NCBI RefSeq assembly: GCF_014192015.1
Contig: NZ_JACHXJ010000002.1
Location: 868,001-932,000 of the forward strand
Source: Paenibacillus rhizosphaerae
GTDB taxonomy: Bacteria > Bacillota > Bacilli > Paenibacillales > Paenibacillaceae
Reading direction: 5' to 3'
DNA length: 64,000 nucleotides
Shown: piece after piece, positions 35,360 through 43,018 of the stretch
Position numbering within the stretch: position 1 is the first letter of the stretch
Layout of the letters: every line of letters begins with the position of its first letter
Program-made: the position numbers and the translations under genes
Notes under the pieces: model-generated
Databases searched by the model: none
Seen by the model: only the letters and a program-made list of their open reading frames with translations
What the model was told of the DNA's origin: nothing

Positions 35360-36019
35360 ATGAAAAGATTTAAAGGAATCAAGACACTTGCAGCCATCAT
35401 CGGCATTTCTCTGGCGGTACAAGCGGTACCCACGTTTGCGGACTCGGTCCATGTAGCGAAGGATGGAGACACCTTCTATACACTATCTAAACAATATGGC
35501 GTTAATTTGAATCAACTGATGAGTGCAAATCCGAATGTAGAAGCAACCAATATTTACCCTGGCCTAAAATTAAACGTTCCCGGAGCAAGCACAGCCAAGG
35601 CATTTGCCGCAGAGGACAGCGGCTCCATCATCACCGCTGCATCCCTGAACGTCAACGGCGATGACAAAGTTGTGGAAGCATGGGGTAAAACCTTTAATTA
35701 CTCTAAAACGCTGGACGTCCGAGCTACGGCGTATTCCTCTGCCGCTAGTGAAAACGGCAAATGGGGTGCAGTGGACTACTTCGGCAACCCGCTGAAGCTG
35801 GGCACGATCGCAGTTGACCCTTCCATTATCCCGCTGGGAACGAAAGTGCTGGTTACCGGCCACAGCTTCCCTGGCCTTCCGAAGAAAGCCTTTGTAGCGA
35901 CAGCAAAGGACACCGGCGGCGCGATTAAGGGCAAACGCATCGACATTTTCGTGCCTGGCAGCCCGGCAAGCGTCAGCGCCTTCGGGTTCCAGGATGTTGA
36001 GCTGTACTTCATTAAATAG
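35360..36019 (+). CDS. Secreted LysM and 3D-domain protein (YocH/RpfB-like wall protein)
   Basis: The 219-residue protein has a signal peptide (residues 1-27, ending TFA-DS). One LysM domain follows (about 30-75: VAKDGDTFYTLSKQYGVNLNQL), which binds peptidoglycan, then a linker. The C-terminal 3D domain (about 120-219) holds its three name-giving aspartates in AVDP, AKDTGG and RIDIF, the lytic-transglycosylase-like fold of YocH and Rpf/MltA proteins. It probably remodels or cleaves cell wall. Expression is under a c-di-AMP riboswitch and possibly WalR, linking wall turnover to turgor signalling. Confidence 0.92.
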   Translation: MKRFKGIKTLAAIIGISLAVQAVPTFADSVHVAKDGDTFYTLSKQYGVNLNQLMSANPNVEATNIYPGLKLNVPGASTAKAFAAEDSGSIITAASLNVNGDDKVVEAWGKTFNYSKTLDVRATAYSSAASENGKWGAVDYFGNPLKLGTIAVDPSIIPLGTKVLVTGHSFPGLPKKAFVATAKDTGGAIKGKRIDIFVPGSPASVSAFGFQDVELYFIK

Positions 36020-36043
36020 TTAATGCTACTCATAACAACATGG

Positions 36044-36077
36044 AAAAACCGGCTTTTTATTAAAGCCGGTTTTTTTG
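36044..36077. terminator. Terminator between the 3D-domain gene and the deacetylase
   Basis: AAAAACCGGCTTT pairs with its complement around a 5-nt loop; A and T tails on both sides suit the convergent genes. Confidence 0.93.
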
Positions 36078-36088
36078 TACACTTCGCT

Positions 36089-36931
36089 TTACTTGTCTTT
36101 TGGAACGTGAAGTAACCTCGGCAGTGTGACGAAGGAATAGCCCTTCTTCTTCAAGGTCTGGATGATGTCCGGAAGGGCATCGATCGTGCCGCTGAGATTG
36201 GACGTGGTTCCGCCACCAGCATGCTGAAGAATGATCGAGCCCTGCCCAACGGTGGACAGCACGTTGCGCTTGACCGCTTCCTTGCCGATTCCTTTCCAAT
36301 CGAGAGAATCGACGTTCCAGTTTACGATTTTATAGCCCTGCTGTTTGGCCCAGCGCAGCTGCCGTTCCGTGATGTCTCCATACGGCGGCCTGATCAGTTT
36401 GGGCTTATAGCCGACGATGCCGTAAAGCGTGTTCTCCGTTCGCTTAATCTCGGCTACATACTCGTCCATCTCCAATTTATGAAACACGGGATGATTATAG
36501 GAGTGGTTCCCGATCACATGTCCTTCACGGACGATGCGCTCGACCAGCTCGGGGTGCTTCTTCGCCCGGCTTCCCATCACAAAAAAGGTGGCTTTAATAT
36601 GATGGGCTTTGAGAACATCCAGAATCTGCGGTGTAAATCGGGGGTCTGGTACGTCATCAAAGGTCAGGGCCACCTCTTTGACGCGTGGACCGTGAATTTT
36701 GAACGTTTCGGGATATTTTTTGATCAGCTGGCCAAGCGTAAGGATCTGCTGTTCCTTCCGCTTTTCTTTCGCCTCTCGGCTGCTGGTTTCCCTTGCAGGC
36801 TCGGAACTTGGCGGATGTCCCGGGGGTTCGCTGCCGTGAGCGGCGGCAGTCGGCCGCCCGTCCAGCCATGGCCAGATCAACAACAAGACCAGCAGGAAAG
36901 GCAGCAATTTGCATAACAGCTTCTTTTTCAT
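36089..36931 (-). CDS. Polysaccharide deacetylase (NodB domain), membrane-anchored or secreted
   Basis: This 280-residue protein starts with a basic N-terminus and a hydrophobic segment (residues 8-22), then a charged linker. The NodB domain spans about 85-270 with motif 1 TFDDVPDP (usual TFDDGPD, Gly replaced by Val), motif 2 HSYNHP, motif 3 RPPYGD and motif 5 ILQHAGG. Such enzymes remove acetyl groups from peptidoglycan or other amino-sugar polymers using a metal held by Asp-His-His. It converges on the 3D-domain wall gene. PdaA/PdaB-like roles are possible but not decided. Confidence 0.9.
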   Translation of the reverse strand: MKKKLLCKLLPFLLVLLLIWPWLDGRPTAAAHGSEPPGHPPSSEPARETSSREAKEKRKEQQILTLGQLIKKYPETFKIHGPRVKEVALTFDDVPDPRFTPQILDVLKAHHIKATFFVMGSRAKKHPELVERIVREGHVIGNHSYNHPVFHKLEMDEYVAEIKRTENTLYGIVGYKPKLIRPPYGDITERQLRWAKQQGYKIVNWNVDSLDWKGIGKEAVKRNVLSTVGQGSIILQHAGGGTTSNLSGTIDALPDIIQTLKKKGYSFVTLPRLLHVPKDK

Positions 36932-37073
36932 CCGTCTCGACTCCTTTCCACTGGGGACAAACGGAAGTATGATTTATCCTTGTTATGTCCATAAGTTGAG
37001 GCAATTATGTTGCTTGAATCAGACACGGCCGCATTTTCATATCGTTCGGCAAAGGGTGTATAATAGAACTGAT

Positions 37074-37130
37074 GGTTTACGGTCACTGCACGTTGGCCGT
37101 AACCGCCGAGGTATGGACGATGAACGGCGG
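37074..37130 (+). promoter_or_regulatory. Two overlapping hairpins in the namA leader
   Basis: GGTTTACGGTCA (37074-37085) pairs with TGGCCGTAACC (37094-37104), giving eleven pairs with one bulge. CCGCCG (37103-37108) pairs perfectly with CGGCGG (37125-37130). The two stems share two bases, so they partly exclude each other. A TATAAT box lies just upstream at 37059-37064. Confidence 0.5.
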
Positions 37131-37198
37131 CACCGCAATTATAAAACCCTGTTGTCATATAGGCTTAAGGATATACAACATAAAGGAGACACGAAACA

Positions 37199-38221
37199 AT
37201 GGCAGATCTATTTACACCTTATGTACTTAAAGGATTATCCCTGAAAAACCGGATTGTTATGCCTCCGATGTGCCAATATTCGGTACAGGCTGAAGACGGA
37301 ATCCCTAACAATTGGCATTATGTCCATTATGTATCCCGCGCAGTCGGCGGAGCCGGATTGATTATCGTAGAGATGACGGGGGTTCACCCCGACGGACGGA
37401 TTACAAACCGGGATACGGGAATATGGGATGACGGGCAGATCCCCGCATACCGCAAAATCGTCGACGAAGTGCACGCCTATGGCGCAAGGATCGGCATCCA
37501 GCTGGGCCATGCCGGCCGCAAGGCGGAGGACGCAAACCCGCCCGTTGCTCCGTCGGCCATCCGTTTTGACGAGAAGTATAAAATTCCGAGAGCTTTGTCC
37601 ACCGAAGAGGTTCAAAGTGTGGTTACAGCCTATGGGGAAGCGGCCCGGCGAGCGGTGGAAGCCGGCTTTGATACCGTGGAGATTCACGGCGCTCACGGCT
37701 ATTTGATCCACCAGTTCCATTCGCCACTGACCAATCGAAGAGACGATGCCTATGGAAAAGACCTGGCTTTGTTCGGAGAAGAAGTCGTTAAAGCCGTCAA
37801 GAAGGCGGTCCCAGAAGACATGCCTGTTCTGATGAGGGTATCAGCCAAGGAGTATGTGGACGGCGGTTATGACATCGATTACTGCGCGGAAATTTGCAAA
37901 CGATACCGGGATGCGGGCGTGGACGTATTCCATATATCCTCCGGCGGTGAAGGCCATATCGGATCGAACGGAGGACCGAAGGCCGGATCAGGCTACCAGG
38001 TGGAATTGGCGGAACAAATGAAGGCGAAGCTGAATGTACCGGTGATCGCCGTCGGCCGCTTGGAAGATTACGAGGAAGCGCAGCAGGTGGTGCTGGAAGG
38101 AAAGGCTGACCTGGTTGCCGTCGGCAGAGGCATGCTGAAGGATCCTTACTGGGCACTCCATGCAGCTCAGGAGCTGAACGGAGAACAGAAAATCCCGAAA
38201 CAATACTTGCGTGCTTTTTAA
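37199..38221 (+). CDS. namA: NADPH dehydrogenase, old yellow enzyme family (YqjM type)
   Basis: This 340-residue FMN enzyme reduces activated C=C bonds using NADPH. It has the YqjM-class features: KNRIVMPPMCQYS (flavin-tuning Cys), IQLGHAGRKAE, the substrate-binding pair in HGAHGYLIHQF, HSPLTNRRDDAYG and the C-terminal VAVGRGMLKDPYW. The start is ATG after AAAGGAGACACG. It appears monocistronic with a structured leader. Physiological role is probably detoxification of electrophiles. Confidence 0.94.
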   Translation: MADLFTPYVLKGLSLKNRIVMPPMCQYSVQAEDGIPNNWHYVHYVSRAVGGAGLIIVEMTGVHPDGRITNRDTGIWDDGQIPAYRKIVDEVHAYGARIGIQLGHAGRKAEDANPPVAPSAIRFDEKYKIPRALSTEEVQSVVTAYGEAARRAVEAGFDTVEIHGAHGYLIHQFHSPLTNRRDDAYGKDLALFGEEVVKAVKKAVPEDMPVLMRVSAKEYVDGGYDIDYCAEICKRYRDAGVDVFHISSGGEGHIGSNGGPKAGSGYQVELAEQMKAKLNVPVIAVGRLEDYEEAQQVVLEGKADLVAVGRGMLKDPYWALHAAQELNGEQKIPKQYLRAF

Positions 38222-38263
38222 CCAGGCATTGCGGAACAACAAGCAAACTAACGTTCAAAACAA

Positions 38264-38307
38264 AACGCTGGAGTCGGATCCGTCGGATCGGCTCCCGCGT
38301 TTTTTTA
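38264..38307 (+). terminator. Terminator of namA
   Basis: A long, imperfect hairpin, AACGC-GGAG ... CTCC-GCGTT, with inner GGATC pairs and seven T residues, about 42 bp after namA. Confidence 0.75.
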
Positions 38308-38323
38308 AACGGTAAACATGAGC

Positions 38324-38351
38324 TTGAATGAACGCTCCCTGCTGCTATATT
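38324..38351 (+). promoter_or_regulatory. Promoter of the pspA module
   Basis: TTGAAT (38324-38329) and TATATT (38346-38351) are 16 bp apart, about 117 bp before pspA. Confidence 0.45.
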
Positions 38352-38468
38352 ATGGAAGATGAAACGAACGCCGCAAAAAAAAATGGCGATTTTTGAAACG
38401 GTCCGAAAAGTGCTGCGTAAAAGAATATCAAGAAGAACACATTAAACCTTTCAGGAGGAACAGAGACC

Positions 38469-39137
38469 ATGGCAATTTTCAAAAGACTGCGCGATTTAAC
38501 AATGTCCAATATCAATGCGATTATCGATAAGGCAGAAGACCCAATTAAGATGACGGATCAATACATTCGCGATATGACCGAAGATTTGGAAGATGCCGAG
38601 AAAGCCGTAGCCGCTCAAATCGCTATTGAGAAGAAGTTCAAACAGCTGTACGAAGAGCAGCAGGCGCTCGTCGAGAAGCGCACTCAGCAAGCACACACCG
38701 CAGCCCAGGCTCAGAACGTTGAGCTGGCCCGCCGCGCGCTGGAAGAGAAGAAATCGGCCGAGCAGAAAATGAACGAATACAAAGCAAGCTACGACCAGAA
38801 CAAGGCTTCCGCCGACAATCTCCGTGCCAAGCTCGAGGAAATGCGCAAGCAGCTGACCGAAATGAAGAACAAAAGGGAGACCTTGGTAGCCCGTTACAAC
38901 GCGGCCAAAGCGCAAACCGAAATTAACAAGGCGATGAACGGCTTCAGCACCGATTCCGCGACGAACGGTATGAAGCGCATGGAAGAGAAAATGCTCCAGA
39001 TGGAAGCGCAAGCCGAAGCCAGCAACGAAATGTCCGCCAAGGACAAATCGCTTGACGACGAGTTCGAGCAGCTTGGCAAGGATAAAGAGGTTGAAGATGA
39101 GCTGGCAGCGCTCATGAAGCAGTACGAGAACAAATAA
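38469..39137 (+). CDS. PspA/IM30-family membrane-stress protein
   Basis: The 222-residue protein is mostly long coiled-coil helices with the PspA start MAIFKRLRDLTMSNINAIIDKAEDP and the QYIRDMTEDLEDAEKAV segment. Such ESCRT-III-like proteins assemble on the inner membrane and support damaged membranes. The ribosome binding site AGGAGG precedes the ATG. It is the first gene of a module with DUF350, DUF4178 and DUF4247 genes. No PspF/PspBC or LiaRS genes are near, so its regulation differs from the classical systems. Confidence 0.93.
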   Translation: MAIFKRLRDLTMSNINAIIDKAEDPIKMTDQYIRDMTEDLEDAEKAVAAQIAIEKKFKQLYEEQQALVEKRTQQAHTAAQAQNVELARRALEEKKSAEQKMNEYKASYDQNKASADNLRAKLEEMRKQLTEMKNKRETLVARYNAAKAQTEINKAMNGFSTDSATNGMKRMEEKMLQMEAQAEASNEMSAKDKSLDDEFEQLGKDKEVEDELAALMKQYENK

Positions 39138-39250
39138 TCTGCCGTAAACCGGGTATGATGAATAGCGAAGGGGGAACATTTGTCATATTTCTCCTTCGCT
39201 TTTATTATGTATGAGGGTGAGACGTTGAGAAGATGTGGAGGCTAAGGTAG

Positions 39251-39655
39251 ATGGATTTTAATATCATTAAAGGGATTCTGGTATGGACAGGTTCCGGGGC
39301 GATCCTGCTCTTTGTTTTGATGTTTGTGGATTCGCTGTTTACCAAGTACAAAGATTTTGAAGAAGTCAAGGCGGGGAACATGGCGGTTACTTCGCGCCTG
39401 GTGATCAAGCTGCTGTCCCAGGGGTACATTCTGTCCGTTTCGATTCGGACTTCGAATAACCTGCTGGAGGCGCTGGTCGTATCGATCGTCTCCTTCTTGA
39501 TCTTACTCGTACTGGAAGCAATCGTGCGCGTCCTGATGAGGTGGTGGGCCAAGCTTGACCTGGATGCCGGCACGCAGCAGGGCAAAGTGGGTTACGGCCT
39601 GTTTGCCGGTACCCTTCATTTGGTAGGCGCCCTCATTATTACCGCCTGCCTGTAG
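39251..39655 (+). CDS. DUF350-family membrane protein
   Basis: This 134-residue protein has four hydrophobic segments (about 8-28, 43-65, 72-95 and 112-133) and the repeated layout of DUF350/UPF0719 proteins, in which two two-helix units are found. ATG at 39251 follows GGAGGCTAAGG. Members often lie next to PspA and DUF4178 genes. The function is unknown; a membrane-stress or envelope role is inferred from the neighbourhood. Confidence 0.82.
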   Translation: MDFNIIKGILVWTGSGAILLFVLMFVDSLFTKYKDFEEVKAGNMAVTSRLVIKLLSQGYILSVSIRTSNNLLEALVVSIVSFLILLVLEAIVRVLMRWWAKLDLDAGTQQGKVGYGLFAGTLHLVGALIITACL

Positions 39656-39704
39656 CACGACCCCATTATATATTAAAGTTTGATTACCTAAGGAGTTATA
39701 GCAT

Positions 39705-40211
39705 ATGAGTGTATTTAAAAGAATCGGCAATCTGTTTGCCAAGCCAGAACCGCCGAAACCGGAGAAAAGCATGCTGGCGCTGATGCCTGGGGATATTTGC
39801 GAGGTGTCGCTGGTCACGTATGAAGTGATCGGAAGGGTACACAACCGCGGAAGAAACGCCGTTCTACTTACGCTGCGGGACGGAAACACGATCGCTTACC
39901 TTCATATTGAAGAGCGCGAGACCGTGGAATATGAACTGTACGCTCCGATCGACGGACGGCTTGACAATCCTGCCGAAGTACCGACCGAGATCGAACTGGA
40001 CGACCGGGTATACTATATGGAAGAAGAATACATCGGTCATGTGTTGATACAAGGCAAAACCCCGTTCACGCAAGGGGGAGAGCAGCACGTATGGCAGTAC
40101 CAATCCGACGATTATCATCTGCTGCGGATCGAGTGGCAGAACGGACGCTTTATGCTGTATGAAGGAGAGAAAGTAATCCCAGGTGATGTGAAAGTCATCC
40201 GGGCCAATTAG
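39705..40211 (+). CDS. DUF4178-family protein
   Basis: This 168-residue soluble protein has no signal peptide; the N-terminal VFKRIGNLFAKPEPPKPEK is basic and could touch the membrane. The body, from about residue 28, reads MPGDICEVSLVTYEVIGRVHNRG and LHIEERETVEYELYAPID, the beta-rich DUF4178 pattern, with a duplication-like VWQYQSDDYHLLRIEWQNG. It starts after AAGGAGTTATAGC. Its co-occurrence with PspA and DUF350 is widely seen, but no biochemical role is known to me. Confidence 0.8.
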   Translation: MSVFKRIGNLFAKPEPPKPEKSMLALMPGDICEVSLVTYEVIGRVHNRGRNAVLLTLRDGNTIAYLHIEERETVEYELYAPIDGRLDNPAEVPTEIELDDRVYYMEEEYIGHVLIQGKTPFTQGGEQHVWQYQSDDYHLLRIEWQNGRFMLYEGEKVIPGDVKVIRAN

Positions 40212-40222
40212 AGGTGGGGCAC

Positions 40223-40987
40223 ATGATGGGTAAGAAGAGAAGCAGGTTTCTCGGCCTGAAGCTTCTGCTTGTCGCCAGCCTTGTGCTGTCTCTGCTAACC
40301 GGATGCGGCATCGGCTCGCCGAACGTCAAGGAAACGTATCCGCTGGAGTCGGTGAACCGCGACGGAAACGCCACGTCGTATGTGTACCGGGCTGCGGACA
40401 AGACGGTTCCCGAGGTTGCGAAGGAACTGACGGACGAGAAGAAGCCCGACCAGATGTCGCCGGAAGATGCCGACCGGATGTTTCTGGTGTATGGCAACGA
40501 ATGGTACCATCTGCAGAAGGATACCGCCAAGCCAAGCGATACGCTGATCGAAATCGACTCGCAGCAATATGTGCAGCGGAATTACGACTCAAGCTTCCTG
40601 CAGGGATATCTGACGGCCGCGCTCATCGGACAACTTTTTGATTCGTTCGGCGGTGGAGGCTCCTACCGGGGCTATACGAGCAGGGACATTTATCAGCCGA
40701 AACAGGGAACGTACCACACGCCGACGACAAATGATAAAAAAGTGGCGCCCCCGCTGACGGTTGAAAAGAAGGGCTCGATTCTCCGCCGCGGCAAAAACAG
40801 CGACACGAATACGAGCGTCGGTTCTGGCGGCAGCATCTTTGACCGCAGGAAAGATACGACGACGCCGAGCAGAGGCAGCATATCCAGGGGCGGCAGCAGC
40901 GGCTCCAGCCTATTTGATTCACCGAAGCGGTCGTATACGAAGCCGAAAACTCGGGTCGGATCGGGCAAGATCACAAGGCGCAGGTGA
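40223..40987 (+). CDS. DUF4247-family lipoprotein
   Basis: ATG at 40223 follows AGAGGTGGGG; the GTG at 40214 lies in that site. The 254-residue protein has a basic N-terminus, a hydrophobic core and lipobox LLTG-C at about residue 27-31. The first half of the mature part (residues 32-130) is the DUF4247 region (ESVNRDGNATSYVYRAADKTVPEVA and VYGNEWYHLQKDT). The second half is Gly/Ser/Arg/Thr-rich low complexity, probably extended on the cell surface or in the wall. It is the last gene of the pspA module, with a terminator after it. Confidence 0.8.
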   Translation: MMGKKRSRFLGLKLLLVASLVLSLLTGCGIGSPNVKETYPLESVNRDGNATSYVYRAADKTVPEVAKELTDEKKPDQMSPEDADRMFLVYGNEWYHLQKDTAKPSDTLIEIDSQQYVQRNYDSSFLQGYLTAALIGQLFDSFGGGGSYRGYTSRDIYQPKQGTYHTPTTNDKKVAPPLTVEKKGSILRRGKNSDTNTSVGSGGSIFDRRKDTTTPSRGSISRGGSSGSSLFDSPKRSYTKPKTRVGSGKITRRR

Positions 40988-41036
40988 CGGCCGGCCGCAA
41001 GCGAATGTCATGAATGCCGTGTTCACGGCAGACGAA

Positions 41037-41068
41037 AACGCACGAAGCATGGATTCGTGCGTTTTTTT
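41037..41068 (+). terminator. Terminator of the pspA module
   Basis: AACGCACGAA pairs with TTCGTGCGTT around a 7-nt loop, followed by T residues. Confidence 0.9.
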
Positions 41069-41117
41069 GTGTCATGATAGACAGTGGAGACATTCAGCTA
41101 CGGAAGGATGATACATA

Positions 41118-42392
41118 ATGGATCAGACACGAACCGATTACGATAAATTTCACCGGAAGCCGATGCAGGTCAAGGATGCCCAAAGGCTGATCGCCGGTTA
41201 TGTCGAGGCTGGCGGCGTAGAGACGGTACCGCTGGCGGAGAGCATCGGACGCTTTCTGGCCGAGCCCGTCACCGCCCCGCATCCGTTTCCGCGGTTCCGC
41301 CGCTCCGGAATGGACGGGTACGCGATTTGTTCCGCCGACACGGCGTCTTGCAGCTCGGACGATCCGGTCTGGCTGGAAGTCATCGACGAAATTCCTTGCG
41401 GGAGCGTGTCCAGTCAAGTGATCCGGCCGGGGACAGCTGCACGGATCATGACGGGCGCTGAGGTACCGGACGGCGCGGACGCCGTCGTCATGCTGGAGAT
41501 GACAGAGCAGCGGGAAGAGGACGAACGGGCCTGGGTTGGACTGAAGCGAAAAATCCAGGAGGGGCAAAACATTACCCCGATCGGCCTGGAGGTTCAGGAG
41601 GGACAGCAGCTGCTTAGTCAGGGAACCCGAATTTCGGCCGGAGAAATCTCGGTGCTGGCGACGTTCGGCATTCACCATGTTCCGGTGTACCGCAAGCCGC
41701 GAATCGCGATTTTCTCGACAGGATCGGAGCTGCTGTCCGTCGAAGAGCCGCTGCAGCCGGGGAAAATTCGCAACAGCAACACGTACATGCTCGCGGCCCA
41801 GGTGCGGGAAGCAGGGGGCGAACCCTTTATCCTGGAGGCTATTATGGATGATCTGCAGCTGGCTCAAACACGGGTCGAAGAGGCTCTTCGGGATTACGAT
41901 GCTGTCGTAACCAGCGGCGGCGTGTCGGTCGGTGACTACGACATTATGGGCGATCTCGTCCGCGGCGGCGGGGTAGAGATGCTCTACAACAAAATCGCCA
42001 TGCGCCCCGGCAGCGTCACGACGGCGGCCGTAAAAGACGGCAAGCTGCTCTTTGCGCTGTCCGGCAACCCCGGCGCTTGCTTCGTCGGCTTTGAGCTGTT
42101 CGTCCGGCCGACGATTCAGGGCATGATGGGCAGAAAGAATGCCTACCTTAAGGAATGGACAGCCGTCCTGGACGTCGACTATACGAAGGTGAACGCTTTT
42201 ACCCGCTACGTACGCGGAAGAGTGGAAGTCCGCGGTGGAATGGTGTATGCCGTTCCAGCAGCGGTGGACGAATCGAGTGTCATGGTAACGATCAAAGACA
42301 GCGACTGCCTGATCGTCATCCCGCCCGCCAAAGCAGTCACACCGGCCGGATCCAAGGTGCAAATTTTGCTGCTTAAAGAGGGTTCAAGATGA
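41118..42392 (+). CDS. moeA: Molybdopterin molybdenumtransferase
   Basis: This 424-residue MoeA inserts molybdate into adenylylated molybdopterin. Visible marks are FRRSGMDGYAI near residue 60, RIMTGAEVPDGADAVVMLE near 115, FSTGSELL, the VTSGGVSVGDYD motif near 268 and FALSGNPGACFVGFELFV near 315. The ATG follows GGAAGGATGAT. It overlaps mobB by 4 bp. No other cofactor genes (moaA, moaC, moaE) are in the window. Confidence 0.95.
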   Translation: MDQTRTDYDKFHRKPMQVKDAQRLIAGYVEAGGVETVPLAESIGRFLAEPVTAPHPFPRFRRSGMDGYAICSADTASCSSDDPVWLEVIDEIPCGSVSSQVIRPGTAARIMTGAEVPDGADAVVMLEMTEQREEDERAWVGLKRKIQEGQNITPIGLEVQEGQQLLSQGTRISAGEISVLATFGIHHVPVYRKPRIAIFSTGSELLSVEEPLQPGKIRNSNTYMLAAQVREAGGEPFILEAIMDDLQLAQTRVEEALRDYDAVVTSGGVSVGDYDIMGDLVRGGGVEMLYNKIAMRPGSVTTAAVKDGKLLFALSGNPGACFVGFELFVRPTIQGMMGRKNAYLKEWTAVLDVDYTKVNAFTRYVRGRVEVRGGMVYAVPAAVDESSVMVTIKDSDCLIVIPPAKAVTPAGSKVQILLLKEGSR

Positions 42393-42937
42393 GCCGGCAG
42401 GAAGCAAAACCGCCCGTCTGGCAAATCGTCGGGTATAAGAACAGCGGCAAGACGACGCTCGTCTGCAGTCTAGTCGAGCGGCTAGCGGCCAAGGGCATAC
42501 GGACAGCCGTGATTAAGCACGACGCCCATGATTTTGACATCGATCATACGGGAACGGACTCGTATCGGCACCGGAAATCGGGGGCCGGTGCCGTCGCCCT
42601 TGTGTCCTCGCGGCGAACGGCCGTCATCGAGGAAACGGAAACCGGGCTGGACGAGCTCATCGGGCGGTTTTCCGGATACGATATGATTTTGGTGGAGGGC
42701 TTCAAGCAGGCGGAGTATCCCAAACTCGTGATGGTGCGCAGCCAGGAAGATCATGCCTTGGCTGCCCAGATCACTTCCGTGACAGCCGTCGTCTCCTGGC
42801 TTGCCGATGACGTGATGAAGGGGAGCATCGAGCTCCCGCCGGGTTCCGTTCCGGTATTTGGGGTCAATGACACCGGCCGGATCATGGAATGGCTGCTTCA
42901 CCACGTAAGCATGGCACCACGGAATGAACTGAAATGA
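42389..42937 (+). CDS. mobB: Molybdopterin-guanine dinucleotide biosynthesis adaptor protein MobB
   Basis: The 182-residue P-loop protein carries Walker A GYKNSGKTTLV near residue 15, KHDAHDFDIDHTGTDSYRH and the VEGFKQAEYPKLVM segment near 105, all standard for MobB. It binds GTP and assists MobA in adding GMP to the cofactor. Start overlaps the moeA stop (ATGA). It is followed by a terminator. Confidence 0.93.
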   Translation: MSRQEAKPPVWQIVGYKNSGKTTLVCSLVERLAAKGIRTAVIKHDAHDFDIDHTGTDSYRHRKSGAGAVALVSSRRTAVIEETETGLDELIGRFSGYDMILVEGFKQAEYPKLVMVRSQEDHALAAQITSVTAVVSWLADDVMKGSIELPPGSVPVFGVNDTGRIMEWLLHHVSMAPRNELK

Positions 42938-42950
42938 TCGTTTGCATTCA

Positions 42951-42998
42951 AAAACAGCACGCCAACTCCGATGACCGGATGCGGCAGTGCTGTTTTTT
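42951..42998. terminator. Terminator between mobB and xerS (convergent)
   Basis: AAAACAGCAC pairs with GTGCTGTTTT around an imperfect inner stem; A- and T-tails at the ends suit both strands. Confidence 0.85.
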
Positions 42999-43018
42999 AT
43001 GATGACCTTGCTTGAGCG

